From Cytophagales bacterium Alg240-R148 (GTDB taxonomy: Bacteria; Bacteroidota; Bacteroidia; Cytophagales; Cyclobacteriaceae), in NCBI GenBank assembly GCA_900537185.1, contig LS999832.1, positions 193,102 through 257,101 of the forward strand: a stretch of DNA of 64,000 bases, read 5' to 3'. This document shows, in pieces, positions 56,851 to 64,000 of this stretch. Position 1 is the stretch's first letter; each line of letters begins with the position of its first letter. A program made the position numbers and the translations under genes. The notes beneath the pieces are model-generated. The model was not told the origin of the DNA, ran no database searches, and saw only the letters and a program-made list of their open reading frames with translations.

Positions 56851-57434
56851 AACGATAGAAATTCTTTTAAAATTAACTCCCCTATATCTCCAGATTTTTC
56901 TGGGTGAAATTGAGTAGCGTAGAAATTGTCTTTTTTCATAGCAACACTGAATGGTTGGATGTAATCCGAAGTTGCAGCGTTCCATTGGTTGCTCTCTACA
57001 TAATAGCTATGAACAAAATACACGCTTTTATTTTGCACACTGCTAGGCAACCAGCTTCCTTCTGACAATTGAATGCTGTTCCATCCCATGTGTGGTATTT
57101 TATAACCCTGTTTAAATGGGAACTTTTTAACACTAACATTAAATATGCCCAAGGCATCTGTGTTACCTTCCTCGGTATGAGAACAAAGTAATTGCATACC
57201 CAAACAAATCCCTAGCAAGGGTTGTTGGACCTTTTTAATTGTCTGGTCTAGCCCTTTGTTTGTTAAAAAAGGCATGGTACTGCTGGCCGACCCTACTCCA
57301 GGAAGTATGACTTTGTCGGCAGCTAAAATTTCCGTTTCATTGTCAGAAATTGAGTAGGACCACCCCAAACGCTCGAGGGCATTGGCAACCGATTTCACGT
57401 TGCCCGAATTGTATTTTATTATAACGATCTTCAT
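56847..57434 (-). CDS. hisH: Imidazole glycerol phosphate synthase, glutaminase subunit
   Basis: A 195-residue class I glutamine amidotransferase with the nucleophile Cys in LLGICLGMQLLC and the His-Glu pair in QFHPEKSGDIG. It supplies ammonia to HisF. Its ATG overlaps the hisB stop by one base. Confidence 0.97.
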   Translation of the reverse strand: MKIVIIKYNSGNVKSVANALERLGWSYSISDNETEILAADKVILPGVGSASSTMPFLTNKGLDQTIKKVQQPLLGICLGMQLLCSHTEEGNTDALGIFNVSVKKFPFKQGYKIPHMGWNSIQLSEGSWLPSSVQNKSVYFVHSYYVESNQWNAATSDYIQPFSVAMKKDNFYATQFHPEKSGDIGELILKEFLSL

Positions 57435-58555
57435 TATAGAATGCCTTTGGTGGATGGTATGCTGTACTGGTTGGTTTGTCTGTTTTTGGCCATCTTAATT
57501 GCTTTGGCAAATGCTTTGAAAATAGCCTCTATTTTATGGTGCTCGTTTTCTCCACTGGCTTTAATATTTAAATTACAAAGAGCGGCATCTGAGAAAGACT
57601 TAAAGAAATGAAAAAACATCTCAGTTGGCATATCACCAACTTTTTCCCTTTTAAATTCAGCTTCCCATTCTATCCAATTGCGACCGCCAAAATCAAGTGC
57701 AACCTGAGCCAAACAGTCATCCATTGGCAGGCAAAACCCATACCTTTCAATTCCTGCTTTATCGCCAAGCGCTTTTTTAAATGCCTCACCTAAAGTTATT
57801 CCTGTATCTTCAATGCTGTGGTGTTCATCAATTTCTAAATCGCCATTTACTGCAATGTTGAGGTCCAGATTGCCATGTCTTGCAATTTGTTCTAACATGT
57901 GGTCAAAAAAGGGGATTCCAGTTGCAATATTAGCTTTTCCTTCCCCCTCTAGATTTAATTCTACCGTGATTTTAGTTTCCTTTGTATTTCTAGAAACAGT
58001 TGTTTTTTGGTCTGGATACAAAAGAAATTGGGTGATAACATCCCAAGAGTTGGTGATAAGCACACAGCTATCTGCATATACGGCCTCGGACAATTCTGTA
58101 CTTAGACTGCCATCGTTAATCAATATGCCCTTAATACCCATGTTATAAGCCAATTCAATGTCTGTTAACCGGTCGCCAATAACATAGCTTTTTTCTCTGC
58201 TGTACCCATCTCGTATGTAATCGTTTAACAGACCGGTTCGTGGCTTTCTTGTTGGCAATTGTTCTGCTTCAAAAGATTTGTCAATTTTTACTGCATCAAA
58301 CACAATGCCTTCATTTTCCAAAGCCTCCATCATTTTATTTTGAACTGGCCAGAAATCATTCTCAGGAAAGGAAGTGGTGCCTAACCCATCTTGGTTGCTG
58401 ACCATTACCAGTTCAAAAAGATTGGAATTGGCTATTTTACCCATGTTCTTAAACATGCCAGGTAAATACGATAACTTTTCCAAACTGTCTATTTGGTAAT
58501 CCTCAGGTTCGTTGATGAGGGTGCCGTCCCTATCTATAAATAGTATGTTTTTCAT
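57434..58555 (-). CDS. hisB: Bifunctional histidinol-phosphatase/IGP dehydratase
   Basis: The 373-residue enterobacterial-type fusion. The N-terminal HAD phosphatase has FIDRDGTLINEP. The C-terminal dehydratase has the metal-binding histidines in FFDHMLEQIARHGNL and DEHHSIED. Having the phosphatase here completes the pathway within the operon. Confidence 0.97.
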   Translation of the reverse strand: MKNILFIDRDGTLINEPEDYQIDSLEKLSYLPGMFKNMGKIANSNLFELVMVSNQDGLGTTSFPENDFWPVQNKMMEALENEGIVFDAVKIDKSFEAEQLPTRKPRTGLLNDYIRDGYSREKSYVIGDRLTDIELAYNMGIKGILINDGSLSTELSEAVYADSCVLITNSWDVITQFLLYPDQKTTVSRNTKETKITVELNLEGEGKANIATGIPFFDHMLEQIARHGNLDLNIAVNGDLEIDEHHSIEDTGITLGEAFKKALGDKAGIERYGFCLPMDDCLAQVALDFGGRNWIEWEAEFKREKVGDMPTEMFFHFFKSFSDAALCNLNIKASGENEHHKIEAIFKAFAKAIKMAKNRQTNQYSIPSTKGIL

Positions 58556-59580
58556 TTGAATGACTTTAACAGTTTTATTAATTGCTTATTTTCATTGGCG
58601 TTGCCTACAGAAATTCTCAAACACCCTTGGCATTGCATTTGTTTGGATCGATCTCTTATTACAATTCCAAACCCTTTTAGATACTTAAAAACTCTCTCAG
58701 ACGATTGGAATTTTACCAGTAAAAAGTTGGCGTCGGAGGGGTGGATCTTTAAAACACTTTTAACTTCCAATAGTTCTTTTTCAAGCTTGCTTTTCTGAGT
58801 TTTTATATCCTCTACCCATTTTTCCATTTGGTGCGGTTGGTTGACAACCTCTAGGGCTTTTTCTTGGGCAATGCTTGATATATTATAAGGAGGTTTGATT
58901 TTGTTAAGCAGATCAATCACTCTTGGGTCGGCCCAAGTCAACCCTACTCTTAATCCAGCCAAACCCCAGGCTTTAGACAGCGTCTGTAATATAATGAGAT
59001 TGCTGTTAGAACCAAGCTGGTCCAATAGGGATTCTTCCGGACAAAAGTCAATGTATGCCTGGTCTACCACCACCATACCCTTGAAGCCTTGTACCACTTT
59101 TAATAGTTGTGTTTTGTTCAAAATGTTTCCAGATGGATTGTTTGGAGAACATAAGAAAATTATTTTTGTTTTCTCATTTACAGTTGCCAAAAGTGCATCT
59201 GCATCCAATGCAAAGTTTTTAGCCAGTGGCACTTCTACAACCGCAACGTTATTGATGGAAGCACTTACTTTGTACATGCCGTAGGTTGGAGCAGTAATAA
59301 CGATGTTTTCAAGTCCCGGTTCACAAAATATACGCAGCAACAAGTCGATTGGCTCATCACTTCCATTTCCTAAAAAGAGCGCGTTTGGATTGCCTTTGTA
59401 GTAAGCAGCCAAGGCCTTTTTTAGATTGTTTTGATCCGGATCCGGATACCGACCGAATTTTTCCGAATAAGGGTTCTCGTTGGCATCCAGTAATATCGCA
59501 TCCAAATTTTCGTTTTCATGCCTAGCAGAGGCATAAGGCGCCATGTTTAATATATTTGGCCGTATAAGTTGCTCAAGCAT
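58552..59580 (-). CDS. hisC: Histidinol-phosphate aminotransferase
   Basis: A 342-residue PLP enzyme, fold type I. The PLP lysine is in LQTLSKAWGLAGLRVG, and the NPSG motif is in CSPNNPSGN. It overlaps hisB by four bases and hisD by eight. Confidence 0.96.
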   Translation of the reverse strand: MLEQLIRPNILNMAPYASARHENENLDAILLDANENPYSEKFGRYPDPDQNNLKKALAAYYKGNPNALFLGNGSDEPIDLLLRIFCEPGLENIVITAPTYGMYKVSASINNVAVVEVPLAKNFALDADALLATVNEKTKIIFLCSPNNPSGNILNKTQLLKVVQGFKGMVVVDQAYIDFCPEESLLDQLGSNSNLIILQTLSKAWGLAGLRVGLTWADPRVIDLLNKIKPPYNISSIAQEKALEVVNQPHQMEKWVEDIKTQKSKLEKELLEVKSVLKIHPSDANFLLVKFQSSERVFKYLKGFGIVIRDRSKQMQCQGCLRISVGNANENKQLIKLLKSFK

Positions 59581-60865
59581 TCTTCAAGTAATTTAATCGT
59601 ATTGAAACAGCATTTTTGTGCGCCATGAGTGCTTCGGCCTCTGCCATTACCTCTATGGTAGGGCCTAAAAGTGCAATGCCTTTTTTATTAATTGTTTGGA
59701 ATGTAATGCGTTTCATGTAAGAATAAGTCGAAACACCACTGTACGCATTCGCAAAGCCATTAGTTGGTAAAGTGTGGTTGGTTCCTGAGGCATAATCACC
59801 AGCTGATTCTGGTGTGAAAGGACCTAGAAATACACTTCCAGCATGGCGTACCATGTCCGCTGTGTTATCCAAATTTTGACATTGGATAATTAAATGTTCT
59901 GGTGCGTAAAAATTACTAAAATCCATACATGTTGGGATGTCCTTAAAAACAAGAAACCTACTATTGCTTATGGCTTTAGCAGCCATTTCCTTTCTAGGAA
60001 GTTCTTGGATTTGCTCCTCCAGAAACGACTGTACTTCTTTTAGTAAAGATTCTGAATCTGTACACAGCACCACTTGGCTATCCGGTCCGTGTTCTGCCTG
60101 AGATAGTAAATCTGCGGCAATAAAGGCAGGATTGGCACTGGCGTCTGCTACAACCAGAACTTCTGAAGGGCCAGCGGGCATGTCTATGGCAATACCTTCG
60201 GCTGCGATAAGCTGTTTGGCTCTTGTTACAAATTGATTGCCTGGTCCAAATATTTTATCTGATTTTTCTATGGTATCGGTCCCATACGCCATTGCGGCAA
60301 TCGCTTGTGCCCCACCAACTTTATAAATGTTGCGGATTCCGGCGAGTTGGGCAGCAAAAAGTATTGCAGGGTTTATATTGCCAGCTGCGTCAGGAGGTGT
60401 ACACAACGAAACCGACTTGTTTCCAGCTATTTTTGCGGGTATTCCAAGCATTAGTACAGTAGAAAACAAAGGGGCTGTTCCTCCAGGGATATACAACCCA
60501 ACCTTTTCTATTGGCAGCCATTTGGCGGTGCATTCTACTCCAGGTGTTGTTTCAATGGTTACAGCTTTTTGGTCCAATTGATGGAATTTTTCAATGTTAT
60601 CCGCCGCTGCTTGGATGGCATTTTGCAGTTTTTTTGGTATTAAATTAACTGCGTTTTCAATAGAAGCAGCATCTACCTTCAAGTTATTGGTAACTACTTT
60701 GTCAAATTCAAAGTTGTAGTTCTTGATGGCTTCGTCTCCATTTTTTTTCACATTGTATAGGATGTTGGCCACCAAGGAAGTAATGGTTGCATTGTTAATG
60801 GCTGGTCTTTCCGATAACTTGGCCCAATCCTTTTTTTCTGGGTTGTAGGTTGTGTTGATTTCCAT
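59573..60865 (-). CDS. hisD: Histidinol dehydrogenase
   Basis: This 430-residue zinc enzyme oxidises histidinol to histidine. Family motifs: GLYIPGGTAPLFSTVLM, KVGGAQAIAAMAYGT, PSEVLVVAD, LLSQAEHGPDSQ and the catalytic histidine region FYAPEHLI. It begins one base after the hisG stop. Confidence 0.97.
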   Translation of the reverse strand: MEINTTYNPEKKDWAKLSERPAINNATITSLVANILYNVKKNGDEAIKNYNFEFDKVVTNNLKVDAASIENAVNLIPKKLQNAIQAAADNIEKFHQLDQKAVTIETTPGVECTAKWLPIEKVGLYIPGGTAPLFSTVLMLGIPAKIAGNKSVSLCTPPDAAGNINPAILFAAQLAGIRNIYKVGGAQAIAAMAYGTDTIEKSDKIFGPGNQFVTRAKQLIAAEGIAIDMPAGPSEVLVVADASANPAFIAADLLSQAEHGPDSQVVLCTDSESLLKEVQSFLEEQIQELPRKEMAAKAISNSRFLVFKDIPTCMDFSNFYAPEHLIIQCQNLDNTADMVRHAGSVFLGPFTPESAGDYASGTNHTLPTNGFANAYSGVSTYSYMKRITFQTINKKGIALLGPTIEVMAEAEALMAHKNAVSIRLNYLKNA

Positions 60866-60866
60866 T

Positions 60867-61724
60867 TTATAAAATCATTTTTTCGATTGGAAGAACAAGA
60901 ATTCCTTGAGCGCCAAGCGATTTTAATTGCTCAATTTTTGTCCAAAATTCATTTTCATTTACAACGGAGGATAAAGAAGACCAATTTTGATCTCTCAAAG
61001 GGGTGATCGTTGGGCTTTTCATACCCGGAAGCACCTTAGAAATAGAATCTATGGAGTCATTTGGAGCGTTGAGTATTAAATATTTGTTGTTTTTGGCTCT
61101 TTTAACTGCTTTTATTCTGAAAAGCAATTGTTCGATTAGTTGTTTCTTTTCTTGGGCCATATTGGAAGATGCCACCAAAATGGCCTCTGAACTGCAAACG
61201 GTTTCTACTTCTTTAAGGCCATTGCTCATTAAAGTGGATCCAGTACTCACAATGTCACAAATAGCTTCTGCTAAGCCAATTCCAGGTGCTATTTCTACAG
61301 AACCAGATATTTCATGAATTTCGGAGTTGAGGTTGTTCTCGTTTAAAAAACGTTGTACAATAACGGGGTAGGAGGTGGCTATTTTTTTATTGTTGAGCCA
61401 TTCAATCCCATTGTAATCAGAGGTTTTGGGCACTGCAATGCTCATGCGGCATTTGGCAAAACCCAACCGTTCTATTTCTTTGATGTTTTTCTTTTTTTCG
61501 ATGAAAACATTTTCTCCTATGATGCCAATGTCGGCAACATTGTCTTCCACATATTGAGGAATGTCGTCGTCTCTTAGAAATAATATTTCGGCAGGAAAGT
61601 TTTGAACCAGTGCTTTGAGCTGGTTTTTACCATTTGAAATATTGAAACCACATTCTTTTAATAGTTTAATGGAGTTGTCCTGAAGTCTACCCGATTTCTG
61701 AATTGCTATTCTTAAATTTGTCAT
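60867..61724 (-). CDS. hisG: ATP phosphoribosyltransferase (long form)
   Basis: The first, feedback-regulated enzyme of histidine synthesis. It has 285 residues from the ATG at 61724; an in-frame start at 61772 would lie inside the attenuator terminator. Motifs: LRIAIQKSGRL, DIGIIGENVF and EIAPGIGLAEAICDIVSTGST for PRPP. The C-terminal ACT-like part (GAQGILVLPIEKM) marks the long hexameric form that needs no HisZ. Confidence 0.96.
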   Translation of the reverse strand: MTNLRIAIQKSGRLQDNSIKLLKECGFNISNGKNQLKALVQNFPAEILFLRDDDIPQYVEDNVADIGIIGENVFIEKKKNIKEIERLGFAKCRMSIAVPKTSDYNGIEWLNNKKIATSYPVIVQRFLNENNLNSEIHEISGSVEIAPGIGLAEAICDIVSTGSTLMSNGLKEVETVCSSEAILVASSNMAQEKKQLIEQLLFRIKAVKRAKNNKYLILNAPNDSIDSISKVLPGMKSPTITPLRDQNWSSLSSVVNENEFWTKIEQLKSLGAQGILVLPIEKMIL

Positions 61725-61754
61725 TATTAATTGGTTGAAAAAAGTGTATAAAAC

Positions 61755-61783
61755 AAAAAAGGCTTGCCACATGGCAAGCCTTT
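61755..61783 (-). terminator. Attenuator terminator before hisG
   Basis: On the minus strand AAAGGCTTGCC and GGCAAGCCTTT form an 11-base perfect stem with a 4-base loop, followed by a run of T. It lies 31 bases before hisG and forms segments 3 and 4 of the attenuator. Confidence 0.92.
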
Positions 61784-61810
61784 CGAACTTATATAGGTAA
61801 AGTATATTTC

Positions 61811-61900
61811 TTATTGAGGAGTATACATAAACCTGCCATGCATCAGTTTTGAGTAAAAATGATGATGATGATGATGGTTTATGATAATTGTGTAGTTCAT
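61811..61900 (-). CDS. hisL: Histidine operon leader peptide
   Basis: A 29-residue frame, MNYTIIIN then six His in a row (residues 9-14, codons 61859-61876), then FYSKLMHGRFMYTPQ and TAA. A seventh His lies at residue 21. It starts about 11 bases after the predicted transcript start and ends before the terminator hairpin, as a classical leader peptide should. Confidence 0.92.
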   Translation of the reverse strand: MNYTIIINHHHHHHFYSKLMHGRFMYTPQ

Positions 61901-61917
61901 TGTTCTTTTCTTGTTTG

Positions 61918-61948
61918 CAAAGTAAGATAATTATTTTATTAGAATCAA
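61918..61948 (-). promoter_or_regulatory. Promoter of the his operon
   Basis: On the minus strand TTG (61946-61948), 20 bases, TTACTTTG (61918-61925) matches TTG-N20-TAnnTTTG with one mismatch. It is placed correctly for a short leader in front of hisL. Confidence 0.55.
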
Positions 61949-62027
61949 AATTATCGTTCTATATTTTCAATTATTTTAATAAAGGAATAAAATACCTGAC
62001 ATTTTAACAATAGAACCCGTGGTTTGT

Positions 62028-63998
62028 TTAGAATATCTTTTCTTTTAGAATGTGTTCGAGTTCTTCTTTGGCGCTTAGAAACTCTTCTTCGAAATGTTGG
62101 ATCATACCCGGTAAGTCTTGTGTGTTTTTTGATTCTTTGGCGTTTACCTCAATTTGTTTTACCAAAGGTTTCATCGTTTCTATCCCCATAAAGGTAATCG
62201 ATGGTTTTATCTTATGCGCTTCGTTGCCAACTTTTAACCAATTGGATTGGCTGCTGGCATTTTTAATTATTTCGAGTGATTCTGGAGTGGCACTCAAAAA
62301 TGTTTTGATCATTTCTTCAATAAAACCTTTGTCGTTGCTGCAAACGTTCCTCAGATAGGAGAGGTCAATGTGTTGGAACTCATTTGAAGATTTTGGTTTC
62401 TCCAATGCTGTGGTATCTTCTACTATTGTGGTTTTATGAGGTGTTTGAAGGTAGTACTTGCTGAGCAGTTTATGTAAATCTGAGGGGATAAAAGGCTTCG
62501 TAACATACCCTTCCATGCCAACCCCTTCCGACTTAGAATCTATTCCTTTTAAGGCATTGGCTGTTAATGCAATAATTGGAATCGCCGATTTCTTTGGTGA
62601 AGCGCTTTGTTTGATGGCCTTGGATGCTTCATAACCATCCATAACTGGCATTTGAATGTCCATTAAAATAATGTCATAATCATTTTTTTGAACCTTTTCT
62701 ACCGCAATCAAACCATTCTCTGCCATATCCACATGACAATCCCACCTTTTTAATATAGTGGCCGCGTACATTCGGTTGATGTCATTGTCTTCCACTAAAA
62801 GTACTTTCATGCCAGGAAAACTAAACTCATTGGTAATATTGGAAGACCTGTTTTCAGGGTAATCTTTATCTTTCAAGTCTTCTTCTGATCCAATTCTGTA
62901 AGGAATATCAAATGTAAAGGCGGTTCCTTCATTTTCCTTACTAGAAACGGTAATGGTACCATTTTGAAGCTCTACCAACTGTTTGCTAATAGCCAGTCCT
63001 AAACCTGTGCCTCCAAATCTTCTAGTTACACTTACGTCTCCTTGGTTAAAACTTTCAAAAATGGATTCCAATTTTTCTTCCGTTATACCAATTCCGGTGT
63101 CCACCACTTTGGTTTCTACAAGAATTTGATCGTTTAGCTTTTCTTTTGCTCGAACTAGAATCCTTATTTCTCCCGTTGGTGTAAATTTCACTGCGTTGGA
63201 AACGAGGTTGATCACAATCTGGCTGTATCGAACAGGGTCTCCCAGGATTACAGTATTGAGCTGGGCATCAATAGAATAGGTGAGCTGTATGCCTTTTTCT
63301 TTTGCTTGGTACAAAAAGGTCTCAATAACACTGGGCAAGTGGGTGGCAATATTGAATCCAATTTGTTCGAATTTTAATTTCCCAGATTCAATTACAGAGA
63401 AATCTAAAATATCGTTGATAATAACTTTTAAATTATCCGTCGAGTTTTTAATTGCATTTAAATATTTTTTTTGTTCGGGCGTTACAGCCGTTTCTTCTAA
63501 CAACGTAATCATCCCTGCAATACCATTGATTGGGGTTCTTATTTCGTGGCTCATATTGGCTAAAAACTGTTCTTTCGACTTTCTAGCCCTTAGGAGTTCT
63601 TCGGCATTTTTCTTTCTTTCTGTAATGTCCCGACAATCCAATAGCAGCCCTTCAATGCCACTTTTATGGTATATGTTAACAGAGTTAAATTCTAAATATT
63701 TATAGGTTTTATCTTCGCATAAAAACTGGAATTCAACCTTATCAATATAGGGTGTTTTGGTGCATTCTTTGAATTTCTCTTTTAACTTGTCTAGGGTTTC
63801 TGGAAATATGAAATCAAAGAAATTTTTGCCGTTTAAAGCACTGGGTTGGTGCCCCAAGGTGTCTTCTACTGAAGTATTGCTGAAGTGGATAATGCCGTCA
63901 TAGTCGACAATGAAAATCATATCCGAACCATCTTCCACCACGGTTTTATAGAAAGCGCCTTTGTTGATGTATTCCGAAAGTTGTTCTTTAATGATCAT
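62028..63998 (-). CDS. Hybrid histidine kinase with PAS, receiver and Hpt domains
   Basis: In this 656-residue protein a PAS domain with PAC tail (about 15-130) is followed by HisKA with His151 in NMSHEIRTP and HATPase_c (NLVSNAVKFT; VDTGIGITEE; GTGLGLAIS). A receiver with Asp447 in ILMDIQMP comes next, then a C-terminal Hpt domain with His595 in NEAHKIKPS. There is no membrane segment, so it is a cytoplasmic phosphorelay with all transfer steps except a final output. The ATG at 63998 lies two bases from the window end, so a longer N-terminus cannot be excluded. Confidence 0.92.
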   Translation of the reverse strand: MIIKEQLSEYINKGAFYKTVVEDGSDMIFIVDYDGIIHFSNTSVEDTLGHQPSALNGKNFFDFIFPETLDKLKEKFKECTKTPYIDKVEFQFLCEDKTYKYLEFNSVNIYHKSGIEGLLLDCRDITERKKNAEELLRARKSKEQFLANMSHEIRTPINGIAGMITLLEETAVTPEQKKYLNAIKNSTDNLKVIINDILDFSVIESGKLKFEQIGFNIATHLPSVIETFLYQAKEKGIQLTYSIDAQLNTVILGDPVRYSQIVINLVSNAVKFTPTGEIRILVRAKEKLNDQILVETKVVDTGIGITEEKLESIFESFNQGDVSVTRRFGGTGLGLAISKQLVELQNGTITVSSKENEGTAFTFDIPYRIGSEEDLKDKDYPENRSSNITNEFSFPGMKVLLVEDNDINRMYAATILKRWDCHVDMAENGLIAVEKVQKNDYDIILMDIQMPVMDGYEASKAIKQSASPKKSAIPIIALTANALKGIDSKSEGVGMEGYVTKPFIPSDLHKLLSKYYLQTPHKTTIVEDTTALEKPKSSNEFQHIDLSYLRNVCSNDKGFIEEMIKTFLSATPESLEIIKNASSQSNWLKVGNEAHKIKPSITFMGIETMKPLVKQIEVNAKESKNTQDLPGMIQHFEEEFLSAKEELEHILKEKIF

Positions 63999-64000
63999 TA

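Larger units (their letters stand above)
61755..61911 (-). promoter_or_regulatory. Histidine operon attenuator
   Basis: Three mutually exclusive pairings can be read on the minus strand. Pause hairpin 1:2: 61876-61883 with 61826-61833, a perfect 8-base pairing that encloses the His codons. Antiterminator 2:3: 61832-61840 with 61770-61778, nine pairs with one G-U. Terminator 3:4: 61758-61768 with 61773-61783. A ribosome stalled on His codons would break 1:2, free 2:3 and stop 3:4 from forming, so his genes are transcribed when histidyl-tRNA is short. Confidence 0.9.

Noticed and set aside
61859-61876. The ATG/CAT triplet run as a simple-sequence repeat without function
   Set aside because: It falls in frame within a leader peptide in front of hisG, and the flanking bases form the expected attenuator pairings.

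Overview
The window looks like a chromosomal segment of a free-living member of the Bacteroidota, most likely order Cytophagales. The grounds are: moderately AT-rich DNA; several promoters of the Bacteroidota type (TTG, 19-20 bases, TAnnTTTG); a large secreted protease with a type IX secretion (T9SS) C-terminal sorting domain; a TonB-dependent receptor paired with a DUF4249 lipoprotein; a PorE-like TPR/propeller/OmpA protein; sdhCAB with a single-subunit cytochrome b; and many TPR- or PAS-type histidine kinases. Species cannot be named from sequence alone.

Layout. 1-3 kb: end of a TPR histidine kinase and a DEAD-box helicase whose motif II reads DEFD. 3-7.2 kb: a GbsR/MarR-type regulator with a palindromic operator over its own promoter and a near-copy of that operator before the next genes, which encode an SRPBCC-like membrane protein, an ICMT-like methyltransferase fused to a DCC thiol-oxidoreductase domain, a small membrane protein and a TIGR01777 epimerase. 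7.2-12.6 kb: lipoprotein, secreted amidohydrolase, succinate dehydrogenase operon. 12.7-19.6 kb: THUMP RNA methyltransferase, membrane patatin, and the fused mutase/G-protein IcmF, whose specificity residues (Phe585, Gln773) point to isobutyryl-CoA. 19.7-21.8 kb: LON-domain protein, OsmC and small membrane proteins. 21.8-24.95 kb: an accessory island with orphan genes, a GC-richer remnant, palindromes and a non-coding repeat array including a near-perfect 442-bp tandem duplication. 24.95-41 kb: hutI, an outer-membrane-type protein, lepA, folD, queE, the PorE-like protein, a sensor without an output domain, a CotH-like secreted protein, a glycosyltransferase, pdxH, yqgE, a DUF349 protein and tRNA-Thr(UGU). 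41-46 kb: histidine kinase, TonB receptor and DUF4249 lipoprotein. 46.2-53.4 kb: a 2398-residue subtilisin-like T9SS protease. 54-61.9 kb: the complete hisGDCBHAF(IE) operon, ending in an iodotyrosine-deiodinase-like flavoprotein and preceded by a textbook attenuator with a His-rich leader peptide. 62-64 kb: a hybrid histidine kinase with receiver and Hpt domains.

How the genes work together. The his cluster is one tightly overlapping unit with visible control: promoter, leader peptide with six consecutive His codons, and pause, antiterminator and terminator hairpins. The protease and the PorE-like protein belong to the same secretion theme. The GbsR cluster looks like a small envelope or isoprenoid/lipid module under one repressor. 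The clearest new-looking items are the his attenuator, the GbsR twin operators with a probably leaderless transcript, the deiodinase homologue behind his, the CotH-like protein beside an output-less sensor, and the repeat island.
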